Source of the DNA: Paulinella micropora
Taxonomy: Eukaryota > Cercozoa > Imbricatea > Euglyphida
Assembly (NCBI GenBank): GCA_009731375.1
Contig: BJOX01000123.1
Location: forward strand, 126,530-190,529
Direction: 5' to 3'
DNA length: 64,000 bases
In this document: piece after piece, positions 11,982 to 23,553 of the stretch
Layout: each line of letters opens with the position of its first letter
Numbering within the stretch: position 1 is the first letter of the stretch
Notes under the pieces: generated by a model
The model's input: the letters and a program-made list of their open reading frames with translations, nothing else
Databases searched by the model: none
Told to the model about the DNA's origin: nothing
Made by a program: the position numbers and the translations under genes

Positions 11982-12013
<32 letters not shown>

Positions 12014-12108
12014 CTTCTTCTTCTTCTTCTTCTTCTTCTTCTTCTTCTCTTTCTCCTCCTCCTTCTCCTCCTCCTCCTCCTTCTTCTTCTTCTTCTTCTT
12101 CTTCTTCT

Positions 12109-12185
<77 letters not shown>

Positions 12186-12208
12186 NNNNNNNNNNTAAGA
12201 TGTTTATG

Positions 12209-12240
<32 letters not shown>

Positions 12241-12305
12241 AATATATATATATATACATATATATACATATATATATACACATATACATACATATATATA
12301 CATAT
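11655..12305. repeat. (ACT)n, (TTC)n, poly-T and (TA)n tracts with a gap
   Basis: Trinucleotide ACT/AAT arrays run from 11,658 to 11,985, TTC/TCC from 11,985 to 12,111 and poly-T to 12,185. A 10-N gap follows (12,186-12,195), then a (TATA)n stretch to about 12,305. No genes. The left end of the PLV abuts this AT microsatellite. Confidence 0.85.
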
Positions 12306-12308
12306 ATG

Positions 12309-13654
12309 TATACTTCGTTTATATGGTTTTTGTCGTTATTTTGTCTAAATCTCTCTTATTGTGCTCAGTTTGTCGTTTTTTGTAAAACAAAGGTATGTTT
12401 TGATATGTTTGAATGTCTGTTTTTGCTGTGTCTTATGTTGGTATTTTATGTTTCTAATGCTTGTTTTATAATATACAACATAGACCTGTCTATCCAACAT
12501 AAATGATCACACCACAAAACGGGGGGCAGGGGGGGGGGGGCGGACACTCACGAAGNNNNNNNNNNATATTTTTTACATATCACAACTCAGAATCCAGTAA
12601 AAGTGTGCGGGCAAAACAATGCCGTGTGCCCGCCTGCCCGCCTGCCCGCCAGACAAGCGGGCAAAACTGCCAGAACCATTTTTTTACCGAAATTGGTGGC
12701 ATCGGCTCAGCCATAACGATATTGTTTTTTTTTGCTTCCAGTGTATCCTTAAAAAAAACAAGGACAGGTTAGAAGCGGTATTATGGCAAAATAGGCCTTC
12801 GTATCAATGGCGGGTGGTAATCTTAATGTAATATGTTATTAAAACAAGGACGGGTAGAAAGGTGGAGAGTAAGACGACTTATAGTGAAATAAGGCTTGCT
12901 AGGTGTCCTTATTTTTTTCAATAAGTCCTTTTTTTTTTTCTTTTTTTTTTAAGATACTCATTTTATTGTTTCATTTTTTTCTCAAAAACGTGAAAAAGTT
13001 TTGAAAATGTCAAAAAAAACAATTTTTTCATGTTTTGGAGGCCAAGTTTTCGATCGGTTTATTACCCGCGATGAATAGGAGAGCGTATTTTGCTGTTTTG
13101 GTAAATCAAGTGTACTTATGGAAATAAGGATCCGCCAACTCACAAGGACTTAAACAATGGGTGTGGGGGTCTTATTTCGTTAAAATGTCTTCATTTAAAC
13201 TATCGGGGGATGTACTCCCCTGTTCTCAAATGTAACATTACCCCCCTCGGCCAAATGGTATTAATATTATGGACAATAAAGGGGTGGGGGAGGGTCGGCC
13301 AATTTTTCTGAAAACAGGGGACTAAAACAGGGGACGTCCACAAGGACATAGTTAAACTCAGTCAAATGGGGCTAAATCCTCTTTTATATACCCTTTTTTT
13401 ATAATAATAATGTTAATAAAAATAATAAGGAAGTAAGGATGGGGCGTGTGGTAATATGGGCGGAGTTGGAATTCGTGTAAAATACCGCTTCTAGGGTGTC
13501 CTTAAAATTATAGGGGACTTAAAAAAAAAAAGGACTTTAAGGACGGGGCAAAAAGAAGCAGTTGAAGGCGATTAACGCCACCAGACATAACCGCGGGCAA
13601 ACCATACGGGAAGCGTCGGCGAAGCGGAATTGAAGACTGGTGGATTTTCTATTT
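12309..13654. repeat. PLV left terminal inverted repeat
   Basis: The inner limit is shared with the right copy down to 'gaagactg.tgattttctattt' (13,631-13,654). The main block (12,566-13,654) matches the reverse complement of 35,884-36,968 with scattered substitutions and small indels, for example a 6-bp difference near 13,261. The outer block (12,309-12,509) lies across a 10-N gap and G-run and matches the reverse complement of 37,095-37,194. The TIR includes a short 'gcccgcct' tandem at 12,628-12,651. No gene is evident. Confidence 0.9.
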
Positions 13655-13704
13655 AAAAGTAATATTATTATGTATAATATATATAAGATATATTGTAATA
13701 TAAG

Positions 13705-13896
13705 ATGGCACCGCCACTTAAGTACTTGACAGATGAAGAGCGACTGGGGGCTCGCAGAAAATCAAGACTGGAATATGCGAAAAGAAAGCCCGAGATGGCT
13801 AGAAAGGCGAGCAAGAAGTATTACGAAGCGAACAAAGAGACGATTAGTGCTAAAAGGAAAGATAAGAGAAAGCGCGCACAAGGAATTTCATTCTAA
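13705..13896 (+). CDS. PLV small lysine/arginine-rich protein, 63 aa
   Basis: First gene inside the left TIR, preceded by an AT-rich promoter-like stretch with 'tataagata'. The protein (MAPPLKYLTDEERLGARRKS...) is strongly basic and predicted helical. Its units KKYYEANKETI resemble the YREKNKEYL repeats in the middle of this element's GIY-YIG protein. Such repeats are common in small viral and homing-nuclease-associated DNA-binding proteins. It probably binds nucleic acid; the precise role is unknown. Confidence 0.6.
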   Translation: MAPPLKYLTDEERLGARRKSRLEYAKRKPEMARKASKKYYEANKETISAKRKDKRKRAQGISF

Positions 13897-13941
13897 AGAA
13901 ATAACCTTATGTATAATATATATAATACACCACATAAGACA

Positions 13942-15126
13942 ATGGCAAAAACTCAAGGCGAAGAGCGGATAAACGAAATACTAGCGGGCATACAACCCGA
14001 CAAAAAGCAATGGATGCCCACTGACGTTGAAGCAAGTGAAAACCTAGAGTATTTAAACGATCCAGAGAGATGTTTATGTAATAAGCCGATAACAAAGGCA
14101 TACCCGTATGCGTGTGGTGATTATGTTATATTCGTCGGGGCTTCGTGCTCGTATAACCATTTCTACAGACCTAGAAAAAATAATGACAATTTAGAAATAG
14201 ATTATATGTCAGAGAGACAATGCGTAATATGCGAAAAGAAGATAAAGGCGGGCGTCCATTCGTTAGAAGATAAGCATTATATGTGCTTTTACAAAACAAA
14301 GTTGCTATGGCTAGAAGCTGAAATCAAAAAACTAGAGAATGAACAAGGAGTTTGTAAAATGCGGTTAAATGAGCTATATCAAACACGAGAGCGAATTATA
14401 AGATTGGTGTATGGCAGACCCGAAGGAGTTAAAGATAGAAAACCGCAAGGAGGTTCGATTATAATGAACGGCGAAGAAGGCAGATGGGCGACAGAGTCTA
14501 ACTCACAACACGTAAAAACAATAAACATAATGGACTACGTTCTTGACGGAATGAAAGCAGAGATTAAGGAGTATAAAATAGCGAGGATTGTGGAAATGTT
14601 GGACGTGTGGCAGTCATTCGTAAGATATGGCGATCACATGGACAAAGTGCGCAAGGAGGAGCAACTTATCAAAATGAAAGAGATACAAGACAGGCAGGCG
14701 AGGGCGAAGAAGGTATCTGAAATGGTGCGCGACTATCACAAAAAGAAAAGAATTGAAAACCTATACAAAAACTGCGTAAAAGAGCAAAAAGATATGCGAT
14801 GTAAAGTAATGATAGCCCGCTATGTTGGCAGAGACTATTACAAAAGACTTAAATTTCATATAGACGAAGCGAAAAGCATTACACCCGCCAAAGAGTTGAG
14901 TGAAGAATGTAAATGCGAGAAATTCAATCCGATGTGGTGGGACAAATCCAACAAGAGATACGTATTAGTAATGTATGAGCCTAAATATATTACATTTGAA
15001 CCACGGCGGGACACAACATATATAATAGTCGCTTCTGTTGTAAATAAACTATACGGCAATCTCCAACAAGTTGGAGATACTTACAAAACGTTTATAAATT
15101 TAAAAACAATCCCAATTGAAATCTAA
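13942..15126 (+). CDS. PLV protein with N-terminal zinc-binding cysteines and coiled coil, 394 aa
   Basis: I start at the ATG at 13,942 (MAKTQGEER); an in-frame ATG at 13,909 would add 11 residues read from the AT-rich leader. Two paired-cysteine clusters (CLCNKP...CGDYVIFVGASC and CVICEKKIKAG...HYMC) suggest one or two zinc-binding modules, RING/treble-clef-like in spacing. They are followed by a charged coiled coil and a basic middle region. A third Cys pair (CKCEKF) lies near the C-terminus. No family recognised. It precedes the replication gene in the same direction, 158 bases apart, so it may be an early protein. A 20-bp inverted repeat (15,059-15,078) lies within its 3' part. Confidence 0.7.
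   Translation: MAKTQGEERINEILAGIQPDKKQWMPTDVEASENLEYLNDPERCLCNKPITKAYPYACGDYVIFVGASCSYNHFYRPRKNNDNLEIDYMSERQCVICEKKIKAGVHSLEDKHYMCFYKTKLLWLEAEIKKLENEQGVCKMRLNELYQTRERIIRLVYGRPEGVKDRKPQGGSIIMNGEEGRWATESNSQHVKTINIMDYVLDGMKAEIKEYKIARIVEMLDVWQSFVRYGDHMDKVRKEEQLIKMKEIQDRQARAKKVSEMVRDYHKKKRIENLYKNCVKEQKDMRCKVMIARYVGRDYYKRLKFHIDEAKSITPAKELSEECKCEKFNPMWWDKSNKRYVLVMYEPKYITFEPRRDTTYIIVASVVNKLYGNLQQVGDTYKTFINLKTIPIEI
15059..15078. repeat. 20-bp inverted repeat, copy 1
   Basis: atctccaac-aa-gttggagat, a 9-bp stem with a 2-base loop, inside the 394-aa gene. The identical 20 bp occurs at 24,106-24,125, inside the same virus. Confidence 0.7.
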
Positions 15127-15284
15127 CGGCAGACAGGCACAAACTATTTTTTTTTAGCCTAAAAACCCCCCCAGTGTAGCGGTCTCATATATAATTTTCA
15201 TTTAAGGATAATATATAGTGTCTTATATATACTATCTATAATAACCAGATTAACCACACAAAAAAAATTATAACCTTATTATAG

Positions 15285-17708
15285 ATGGATGTTGAAGAGG
15301 CAACCCGCACTCAGTTTATTAACAAAGAGGAGTTGTTTGATGCGAACAAACTATCCTATATTATTAACAATTTTGATGACTTAAAAGGCCAACTGCGAGA
15401 GAAATGTTTCAAAGACGGAAGTCCTATAACACTGCTAAAAAAATATATTCAAAAAGTATTCAACAATAAAGTCTCTGTAGTGTATCGGCAAAATGGAGGC
15501 AAAGGTAGATTTAATGCTGTAGGCTCATTATCTCTCCAAAACATACCGCGCGAGATAAGGCACACTATCGCCCGCGATTACTATGTAGATATTGATATGG
15601 TAAATGCGCATCCAGTCATACTACTACATTTATGTGCGATATTGAACTTTGAAGCGAAATATCTGCGATCGTATGTGAAAAATAGAGAGAAAGTAATAGC
15701 CGATCTCACGAGCAAAAATGAGACGATTGACAGAGACAAGGCAAAACAGATTATCCTATCCGTCCTAAATGGAGGCGAAAAGGATTACAACGCAGTCGCA
15801 AAAAAGACGAGGTTTTTAACCGCCTTTAAACAAGAAATGAAAGCCCTACATGGAAAGTTTGCGGGGGCAGACATTAAAGAATTTGAAAAAGTTAAGCAGA
15901 GGCGGATTAACAGAGGCGAAGACTTCAACCACGAGGCCAGTTATATGAATACATTGTTATGCGACTTTGAAAACAAAATTCTACAAGTTATGCTAGACTA
16001 TTTTGGAAATCCTATTATGTGTGTTTTATGCTTTGACGGCCTGATGCTAGAAAAGAAGGACTACGATCTGGAAAGTTGTTCAAAGGTCATTAAGGAGAAA
16101 TTAGGGATAGACATTGCTCTTAAATTAAAAGAAATGAATGAAGGTCTAACCCTTCCAGAAAATGCGATTATTGAGCCTTATCAAACTCCCAGCCTTAAAT
16201 ACTTTGGAGATATGGATAATGTATATATTCAACACTATAGAGAGAATGAGGCGAGCCTTGAAAGACTGGACGAATGGCGCAGTTGTATAAACATAGTATC
16301 AAGGGGAGGCGGTCAAGTCGTGATGACTTTAAATCTAGACATTGACGAAGAGACAGGAGACCGATCCGAATATTATGTACAAGCAGAAGTAGGCGCAATG
16401 ATGTCCGCATTAAATTTTGAATGTTTTGTGCGGAATCCAGAATACATTGAAGAATTGAAAGGAGACAAACACGACCCGAGAGCGAAACAATGGCTGTATC
16501 AACATTTTGGAAATGGCAATCAGTTTTCAACTGGATACGCAAAAGACATGATGCAAAAGCGGAAAATTAAACGATATGACGACTTCATGTTTTACCCGTA
16601 TTTGAAGCGAGTGGGGATACCCCCAGTATATTCTAACAAACTAAATTTGTTTATGGGGTTTCCTATGGATAATATTCCATTTGAAAGTGTAAAAACAAAA
16701 TACAATTTTGAAGAGAGTGCCTTATATAAACATCTAAAAACTGACTTTTTCACTGAAGGTCAGGGCGAGTTAGACAACTTTTTGGATAGTGTCGCGGACA
16801 TGATACAGAAACCAAATGTAAATAGAGGTATTGGTCATTTGTTTTACTCAGTCCAAGGGACTGGGAAAGGCATAATGAGCAAATTTATGGAGAGGTTGTT
16901 GGGAACGCAAAATCATGTGGTCATCAAAGACTTTAGCAGATACATGGAAAAATTCAATGTCGCATATGCGAACAAGATATTGAAAGTGTTTGAAGAACTG
17001 CCCGAGAAAGGCGGGGCTTTTACGATGAGCGACCGCTTAAAAAGTCAAATTGACCAAAAAGACGAAATAATAGAGCCCAAGGGAAGCAAGCAATACAAAG
17101 TAAAACATTTCGCCAGATACTGGTTTTACACGAATAACGAAAACACGTTATACATAGAAGGAAGCGACAGGCGGTATTCACTCCACAAAATAAGCGGGAA
17201 GCACGCGGACGATAAAGTATATTTCGCCAAAATTCTAGATGAAATAAACGACGATGACTTTATCAGATGTGCCTTTGAATACTTCGCCACTAGACAATAC
17301 GAAGAAATAAGTGTTATGACCGCATTTAAAACAAAATACAAGACGGAGCAGAAAATGGCCAACCTCCCCAAGGCTATTAAGTTTATGATTGACACCATTG
17401 AAGCAAAATTTGACAAAGTTGAAAGCAAAGATATGAAAGTGGAATCGGTGCATCTATGCGAAAGATACAGGGAGTGGTGCTCAGAACAGGGAATATCTTA
17501 TCATAAAGGAGCCTTCTTCACTCAACTGAAGCATGTAGGCATAGATAAACCCAAACAAAGCGGAGGAAAAAACAACAAAAAATACAGATTTACAATAAAT
17601 GTCAGCACAATCCGAGACAAGATACGCGAGTATATAAAGGACGACGAATACGACTTCAATTTTGGATCGGGAGTTAATGAAGAGGATGATGATGTCTTTT
17701 GGATGTAA
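15285..17708 (+). CDS. PLV TVpol-like polymerase fused to superfamily 3 helicase, 807 aa
   Basis: The N-terminal third carries acidic motifs like the family-A-derived 'transposon-virus polymerase': YVDIDMVNAHP (D102, D104, H109) and LCFDGLML (D251). The C-terminal third is a superfamily 3 (D5-like) helicase. It has Walker A VQGTGKG (K528), Walker B KVFEELP (E570/E571), sensor YTNNE (N617-N618) and an arginine pair in SDRRYSL (R629-R630). This arrangement is known from virophages and PLVs and would provide priming/polymerisation plus unwinding for genome replication. The start at 15,285 follows 'ttataaccttattatag'. The frame is intact. The polymerase assignment rests on motifs only; the helicase assignment is firm. 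Confidence 0.9.
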   Translation: MDVEEATRTQFINKEELFDANKLSYIINNFDDLKGQLREKCFKDGSPITLLKKYIQKVFNNKVSVVYRQNGGKGRFNAVGSLSLQNIPREIRHTIARDYYVDIDMVNAHPVILLHLCAILNFEAKYLRSYVKNREKVIADLTSKNETIDRDKAKQIILSVLNGGEKDYNAVAKKTRFLTAFKQEMKALHGKFAGADIKEFEKVKQRRINRGEDFNHEASYMNTLLCDFENKILQVMLDYFGNPIMCVLCFDGLMLEKKDYDLESCSKVIKEKLGIDIALKLKEMNEGLTLPENAIIEPYQTPSLKYFGDMDNVYIQHYRENEASLERLDEWRSCINIVSRGGGQVVMTLNLDIDEETGDRSEYYVQAEVGAMMSALNFECFVRNPEYIEELKGDKHDPRAKQWLYQHFGNGNQFSTGYAKDMMQKRKIKRYDDFMFYPYLKRVGIPPVYSNKLNLFMGFPMDNIPFESVKTKYNFEESALYKHLKTDFFTEGQGELDNFLDSVADMIQKPNVNRGIGHLFYSVQGTGKGIMSKFMERLLGTQNHVVIKDFSRYMEKFNVAYANKILKVFEELPEKGGAFTMSDRLKSQIDQKDEIIEPKGSKQYKVKHFARYWFYTNNENTLYIEGSDRRYSLHKISGKHADDKVYFAKILDEINDDDFIRCAFEYFATRQYEEISVMTAFKTKYKTEQKMANLPKAIKFMIDTIEAKFDKVESKDMKVESVHLCERYREWCSEQGISYHKGAFFTQLKHVGIDKPKQSGGKNNKKYRFTINVSTIRDKIREYIKDDEYDFNFGSGVNEEDDDVFWM

Positions 17709-17774
17709 TATTATTGTCTTCAATATTGAAAACAATATTAAAAAACTGATTTTTTTATTATGCTTATATATAGC

Positions 17775-18336
17775 ATGCCATCAACCAAAGGAGAGTATCT
17801 GAGCCAAATAGAAAAATGGACTCATTTAAGTAGTGATATTAAACCACCAACAAGCAAATCGCTTAAACCTGATATCGTCGCATTTTACGAAAAATACCGA
17901 CCCTAACAACCCCCGCGGGGTGATAACGTTGAAGTTTCATTGCCCCCCGTTGATACATTGAAGAATGTTGCTTTTGACGAACCAGAAGAATTTACGCCTT
18001 TTAAAGAAAGTGATTTGAAGGAAACTGGTATTACTGAAATCAAGGCCAACGTAGGAGAAGAATTGGCGAAAAAAGAAATGCCAGTTATGGAAAAGAAAAC
18101 GCCGATTAAAGCAAAGCGAAACCCGCCCGAGGAGGGGTATAGTTGCTATGAAATAATAACGGCACATTTGAAAGTATCAAAAGACACGTTTAATTTCTTG
18201 TATATGAAAGTGGAAGACCGCACCATATTACAGGAGGATATGAAGAAATGGCACGAGAGTAGATACGCACACATACCACCAGAGCAACGCCCCACTCTTA
18301 AATATGGTAAGTTAGATTATAAGACGTTTTTTCGCG
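17775..18336 (+). pseudogene. PLV gene of unknown function, in-frame stop and truncated by gap
   Basis: A 43-codon frame begins at the ATG at 17,775 after 'tatatagc', the same leader as at the penton gene. It ends at TAA 17,904-17,906. The same frame reopens immediately and runs without a stop to the gap at 18,337 (VDTLKNVAFDEPEEFTPF..., then a KKxPIKAKRNPPEEGYSCYEI segment and a helical region). Either this is one gene with a nonsense codon next to a C-run, or a short ORF followed by a second gene using a later ATG (about 18,079). No domain recognised; the downstream part is hydrophilic and helical. Confidence 0.5.
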
Positions 18337-19331
18337 NNNNNNNNNNNNNNNNNNNNNNNNNNNNNNNNNNNNNNNNNNNNNNNNNNNNNNNNNNNNNNNN
18401 NNNNNNNNNNNNNNNNNNNNNNNNNNNNNNNNNNNNNNNNNNNNNNNNNNNNNNNNNNNNNNNNNNNNNNNNNNNNNNNNNNNNNNNNNNNNNNNNNNNN
18501 NNNNNNNNNNNNNNNNNNNNNNNNNNNNNNNNNNNNNNNNNNNNNNNNNNNNNNNNNNNNNNNNNNNNNNNNNNNNNNNNNNNNNNNNNNNNNNNNNNNN
18601 NNNNNNNNNNNNNNNNNNNNNNNNNNNNNNNNNNNNNNNNNNNNNNNNNNNNNNNNNNNNNNNNNNNNNNNNNNNNNNNNNNNNNNNNNNNNNNNNNNNN
18701 NNNNNNNNNNNNNNNNNNNNNNNNNNNNNNNNNNNNNNNNNNNNNNNNNNNNNNNNNNNNNNNNNNNNNNNNNNNNNNNNNNNNNNNNNNNNNNNNNNNN
18801 NNNNNNNNNNNNNNNNNNNNNNNNNNNNNNNNNNNNNNNNNNNNNNNNNNNNNNNNNNNNNNNNNNNNNNNNNNNNNNNNNNNNNNNNNNNNNNNNNNNN
18901 NNNNNNNNNNNNNNNNNNNNNNNNNNNNNNNNNNNNNNNNNNNNNNNNNNNNNNNNNNNNNNNNNNNNNNNNNNNNNNNNNNNNNNNNNNNNNNNNNNNN
19001 NNNNNNNNNNNNNNNNNNNNNNNNNNNNNNNNNNNNNNNNNNNNNNNNNNNNNNNNNNNNNNNNNNNNNNNNNNNNNNNNNNNNNNNNNNNNNNNNNNNN
19101 NNNNNNNNNNNNNNNNNNNNNNNNNNNNNNNNNNNNNNNNNNNNNNNNNNNNNNNNNNNNNNNNNNNNNNNNNNNNNNNNNNNNNNNNNNNNNNNNNNNN
19201 NNNNNNNNNNNNNNNNNNNNNNNNNNNNNNNNNNNNNNNNNNNNNNNNNNNNNNNNNNNNNNNNNNNNNNNNNNNNNNNNNNNNNNNNNNNNNNNNNNNN
19301 NNNNNNNNNNNNNNNNNNNNNNNNNNNNNNN
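18337..19331. other. assembly gap (995 N)
   Basis: Unknown sequence inside the PLV. It must contain the 3' parts of two convergent genes, one entering from each side. Confidence 0.99.
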
Positions 19332-19477
19332 GTAAATGTTGAACTAGTCATCCATGAGCGCATATCAAGACCAACATAAGCATTTTGAATGTTTCTTGTT
19401 AATGTCGGGGTAGCCACGACCGCGATTGTTTTTGTGTCAATAGATTGTTGCTCTTGCGAACGGCCAAATATATTCAT
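19332..19477 (-). CDS. PLV attachment-type protein, N-terminal 48 residues only
   Basis: An ATG at 19,477 starts MNIFGRSQEQQSIDTKT, and the frame is open into the gap. The beginning MN(I/L)FG(R/Q)S, and the later run ATPTLTRNIQNAYVGLDMRSW, align with MNLFGQS...ATLSPVLQNVFTYGINTRFF of the gene at 32,861-34,195. The two are paralogues. It is transcribed divergently from the long fibre gene, sharing the palindromic promoter motif at 19,501-19,515. Confidence 0.65.
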
Positions 19478-19500
19478 TTTTTGAGACTAAATATATATCT

Positions 19501-19515
19501 ATCTTATATTAAGAT
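19501..19515. promoter_or_regulatory. divergent palindromic promoter motif (short variant)
   Basis: 'atcttatattaagat' has inverted arms atctta/taagat and lies between the start codons at 19,477 (minus) and 19,542 (plus). It is a shortened version of the motif at 24,372-24,390 and 34,237-34,253. Confidence 0.55.
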
Positions 19516-19541
19516 TTATTATAAAATAATAGAATTAAAAT

Positions 19542-22500
19542 ATGAACCATTTAGGCAATCCGTGGGCATATCACTATTACGGCTCTGTGATAATAGACGA
19601 GGATTTAGAAGTTGATGGAGTATTATACGGCGACCACATACTATAGAAGCAAACTCAGTCCAAGCAAGGACTGACGACATAACAATATCGTCGCGAAATA
19701 ATAACTCTTCTTTGTTGATATCTGATACTGGTTATGTGTCAATTAATAACGAATACGACTTACCAATAGCGGACGGCACGGCAAATCAGGTATTAAAAAC
19801 GGACGGGTTGGGTAATACTTCATTTGCTACATTAACTTCAAGTTATATAAGCGACTTTGAATTAGATAAATTAACGGATGTAGTCATAACAGGCACACCC
19901 ACAAATAACCAACTACTCATTTATAGCACAGGACAATGGCGCAATACAAACTCACCTTTTCTNNNNNNNNNNTGGATGGGCTCGCTATGATGTTTGGAGA
20001 TTTGAATATGGGAGGTTTTAATGTAGTAAATGTCGGTAATGTTGATGGTATTGATGTTTCGGCTCTTGATAGTGCTGTGGTTACATTAACAGGAGACCAA
20101 ACCATAGCAGGAATTAAGACATTTAGCAGTATAATAAATGCTAGTGCGGGTATTGATATGAAAAGCCAAAGCATAACAAATGTTAATCTTGTTGATGGTG
20201 TTGATGTTTCGGCTCTTGACACTTCGGTGGTAAAACTAACGGGAGACCAAACCATAACAGGAAACAAAACATTTACTACTTATGTGGCCATGAAAGACTC
20301 AAATCCATCAAACACTGGCAAGTTATTCTTTAATTATAACAATAATATGGGCTCTATCTATTCGTCGGAGGCTGGTGGGGCAACGGGCTATCCATTATCT
20401 TTTGTAGGCTCGTCCATACTTTTTGCTCCAACAACAGGGGGTGGAATGACATTGACAAATAATGTTTTAAATTTTAACAGCACGACAGCAATCAGCGGAC
20501 TGCCCGCGCCATTCTACGACGGCGATGCTTCAACGAAGGCTTACACCGATACTAAACTGGCAAAGGACGGCACAACGGCTATGACTGGCAGTTTAAATAT
20601 GGGCGGTTTTGCGATTACAAATGTTGGTAATGTTGATGGTGTTGATGTTTCTGCTCTTGATACTTCGGTCGTTAAACTAACAGGAGACCAAACTATAGCA
20701 GGAACCAAAACATTCAGCAACATAATAAATGCTAGTGCGGGTATTGATATGAAAAGCCAAAGCATAACAAATGTGAATTTGGTTGATGGTATTGATGTTT
20801 CTGCCCTTGATACTTCGGTTGTCAAACTAACAGGAGACCAGACCATAGCAGGGAATAAAAAATTTACATCAACTTTGGAAGTAAGTGGTTCATCCAATCC
20901 AACTACTTTTGACGGCATCGGTATCGCATTTGACACAAAAATAGGAATGATTGCCGCACAAAAGACAGCAACAGCGACTTGGTATCCTATACAAATAACG
21001 GGTTCGTATGTTGAGTTATATTCAGGTAAAAATGTAATTATGACCGCAACTGGCACTACACTATCTTTGAATAACAACAAAATAACAAACTTAGCCACAC
21101 CATCAGCAACAACGGACGGAGCAAACAAAAGTTATGTGGATACATTAGACGGCCAAAATGTGAAACTAACAGGAAACCAAACCATAGCAGGAATTAAGAC
21201 ATATAGCAGTGGTGTTGAAATAACGGGAAATTCAATCAATTCAACAACAAAGGGCACATTTATCGTTTTCAATTCTACCAGTAATATCGGGTCAATTGCT
21301 AGTTTGGATATGAAAACTGCAACATATTACAACTTTGAAATTTCTGCGAAAAAAATAAGTTTTATTATTGACGGGACGATTGTCGGCTGGGTAAATGCTT
21401 CGGGGCTAGATTGTAATAGTAGCAAAATAGCCAACCTTGGAACTCCGACATTATCAACAGACGGAGCGACAAAAGGGTATGCGGACACATTGGACGGGCA
21501 AAATGTAAAACTAACAGGAGACCAAACCATAACGGGAATTAAAATATTTAATGGAAGTAGAAATGATGTAAGAGCACTGAATTTGTTAAGCCAAGCCGAT
21601 TTTAATAATGTGGATATCATTAATGGCGGGAATATAATATATAATGGGGCGCGGATATTAAACCAAAACGGAGGAGACATATTCTTTTCACAGACAACAG
21701 GTGATTGGCAGTCTTTCTTATACACTTTAAACACGGATTCAAGTGGAACCGCTAACCAACGAGGCTATGTATTCACGAATGTAGCATTTGATGTAAAAGG
21801 GGCGGGACTTTATATTTCAAAACTTTTGGATAATAAGTCGCTGTCGTCTGACATTGTCCGTTTTAACAATGCTGGTGGTATGAGGTTTTATGGTGCTTTG
21901 GATATGAACAGCAACAACATAACAAGCGGTGGAACAATAACAGGAACTACATTAACGGCAACCGCGGGTATATCAACAACAACGGCAACAGCAAGTGGAT
22001 TATTAACAGCAGATGGAGGATGTAAGTTATCTATCCAAAATAAAGTAGACGGAGGGAGCGGACAGGGTATATTTTTATATGATACAGATACTACAAGCTG
22101 GGGGATTTATATGGCGACTAATCAAGGAGCCACGAATACTAGAAGTTTAGCAGGTGGTTCAGCAGTCGCAGGAAATGATTTCAATCAATGGGCTATGCGA
22201 TTTAGATGTAATGCTGGTTCAGATACTGGTTTTGTGTGGGAGAATGGCTCTGAGCAATTGTTAATGTCTTTGAATGGAGCAAACGGGACTTTATGGACAA
22301 AAGGATTAATAACCGCGAGTGCTGGTATATCAACAACAACATTAACAACGAGCGATAAAATAACAACAGCATCAACCAAACCAATAATTATCGGCAACAC
22401 AACAAAAGGAATAGGATTTACAGGAGGACTAGATTTACACGGCCCCGCTGGCACAACCAATCCTACTATCATACAAGGCCCACATATACAAGCATTTACA

Positions 22501-23553
22501 GCCACCGACATTTACCCAATTTTTCAACAAATGAATCAAGCACACAATAACATAAATCTTACTTTTGATGCTTATTACGATGGAAACGACATATGGAAAT
22601 CAAGGCATAGCGGTTCAAATTTCCAGATAAATAAAGGCACTAATTTAAATTTCAACTACAAATCAGGAATAGCCCAAGGAACAGGATTTTTCTTTGATAC
22701 TGCGATGAGCATAAGCACCGCAGGATTATTAACTGCAAATGCGGGGATTACATACTCTGGGGTGCTATCATCGGCATTAGCATCAACTAATGGGGCAAAA
22801 ATAGCAATTCAAGGACAAACAGACGGGGGTAGTAGCCGCGGAATATTTGTATGGGATGCTACTGATCCAAACTGGGGGATTTATATGTCTCAGTCTGGGA
22901 CAAATAAAACATTAAGTGGAACAGGAACAGCGCCAGCAGGAGGAGGCGGAGGATTAACTTCTTATGCTATTAGATTTAGAGTGAATGGTTCTTCAACGAG
23001 TGGGTTCATATGGGAGAATAATTCAAATACTGCTTTAATGTCATTAAGAGCAAGCGATGGGCAGTTATGGGTATTGTCTAATCCAATTCAATATTCAGAC
23101 AGGAGAAAAAAAGAAGATATAAAGGATTGTTTAGGCTTAGATTTTATTAATAAGTTAAATCCAGTTTGCTATCGTATGATTGATGACAAAAAGAAATGTA
23201 GGACTGGCTTAATAGCACAGGAATTAGAAGAAATACTAACAGAAATGGATATGTTAGATTTTGGCGGTTTTATAAAAGAAACAATTATGGTTCCGTGTCC
23301 GAAACAAAAAGCGGAATACGAATTGAAGGGTGTGAGTGTTAATCCAGAAGATGTTAAATGTGTTGATAGTGGTGATGTCGGTTATGGTATAGGTTATTCA
23401 GAGTTTATCGCACCATTAATTAAGGCCGTTCAACAATTATCGGAGAAAGTAGTTAATTTAGAGAAAGAAAATAAAACTTTACTTAATATACTACAAGACC
23501 AAGCAAACCAATTAGCCGAAATTAGAGCAGTCGTATTTTCAAATGTCAAATAA
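19542..23553 (+). CDS. PLV long fibre protein with TGDQTI repeats and S74 chaperone domain (frameshift and gap)
   Basis: The gene starts at ATG 19,542 (MNHLGNPWAYHYYG). A stop at 19,644 is bypassed by a one-base shift, after which the frame continues (SVQARTDDITISS...) to a 10-N gap at 19,963 and on for over 1,190 codons. The repeats DVSALDTSVVKLTGDQTIAG(x)KTF recur six or seven times between about 20,040 and 21,545, a beta-solenoid/fibre pattern known from phage tail fibres. The C-terminus has a peptidase S74/intramolecular chaperone domain with the Ser-Asp pair in YSDRRKKEDI (Ser at 23,095). A C-terminal helix may trimerise it before self-cleavage. Probable host-attachment fibre. The frameshift may be a sequencing indel. 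Confidence 0.85.

Noticed and set aside
11467-12303. Long open frames encoding Thr, Ser, Phe, Lys or Arg runs
   Set aside because: They simply translate trinucleotide and homopolymer tracts and include N.
20541-22511. Antisense frames across the fibre gene
   Set aside because: Mirror the repeats of the sense gene; no independent features.
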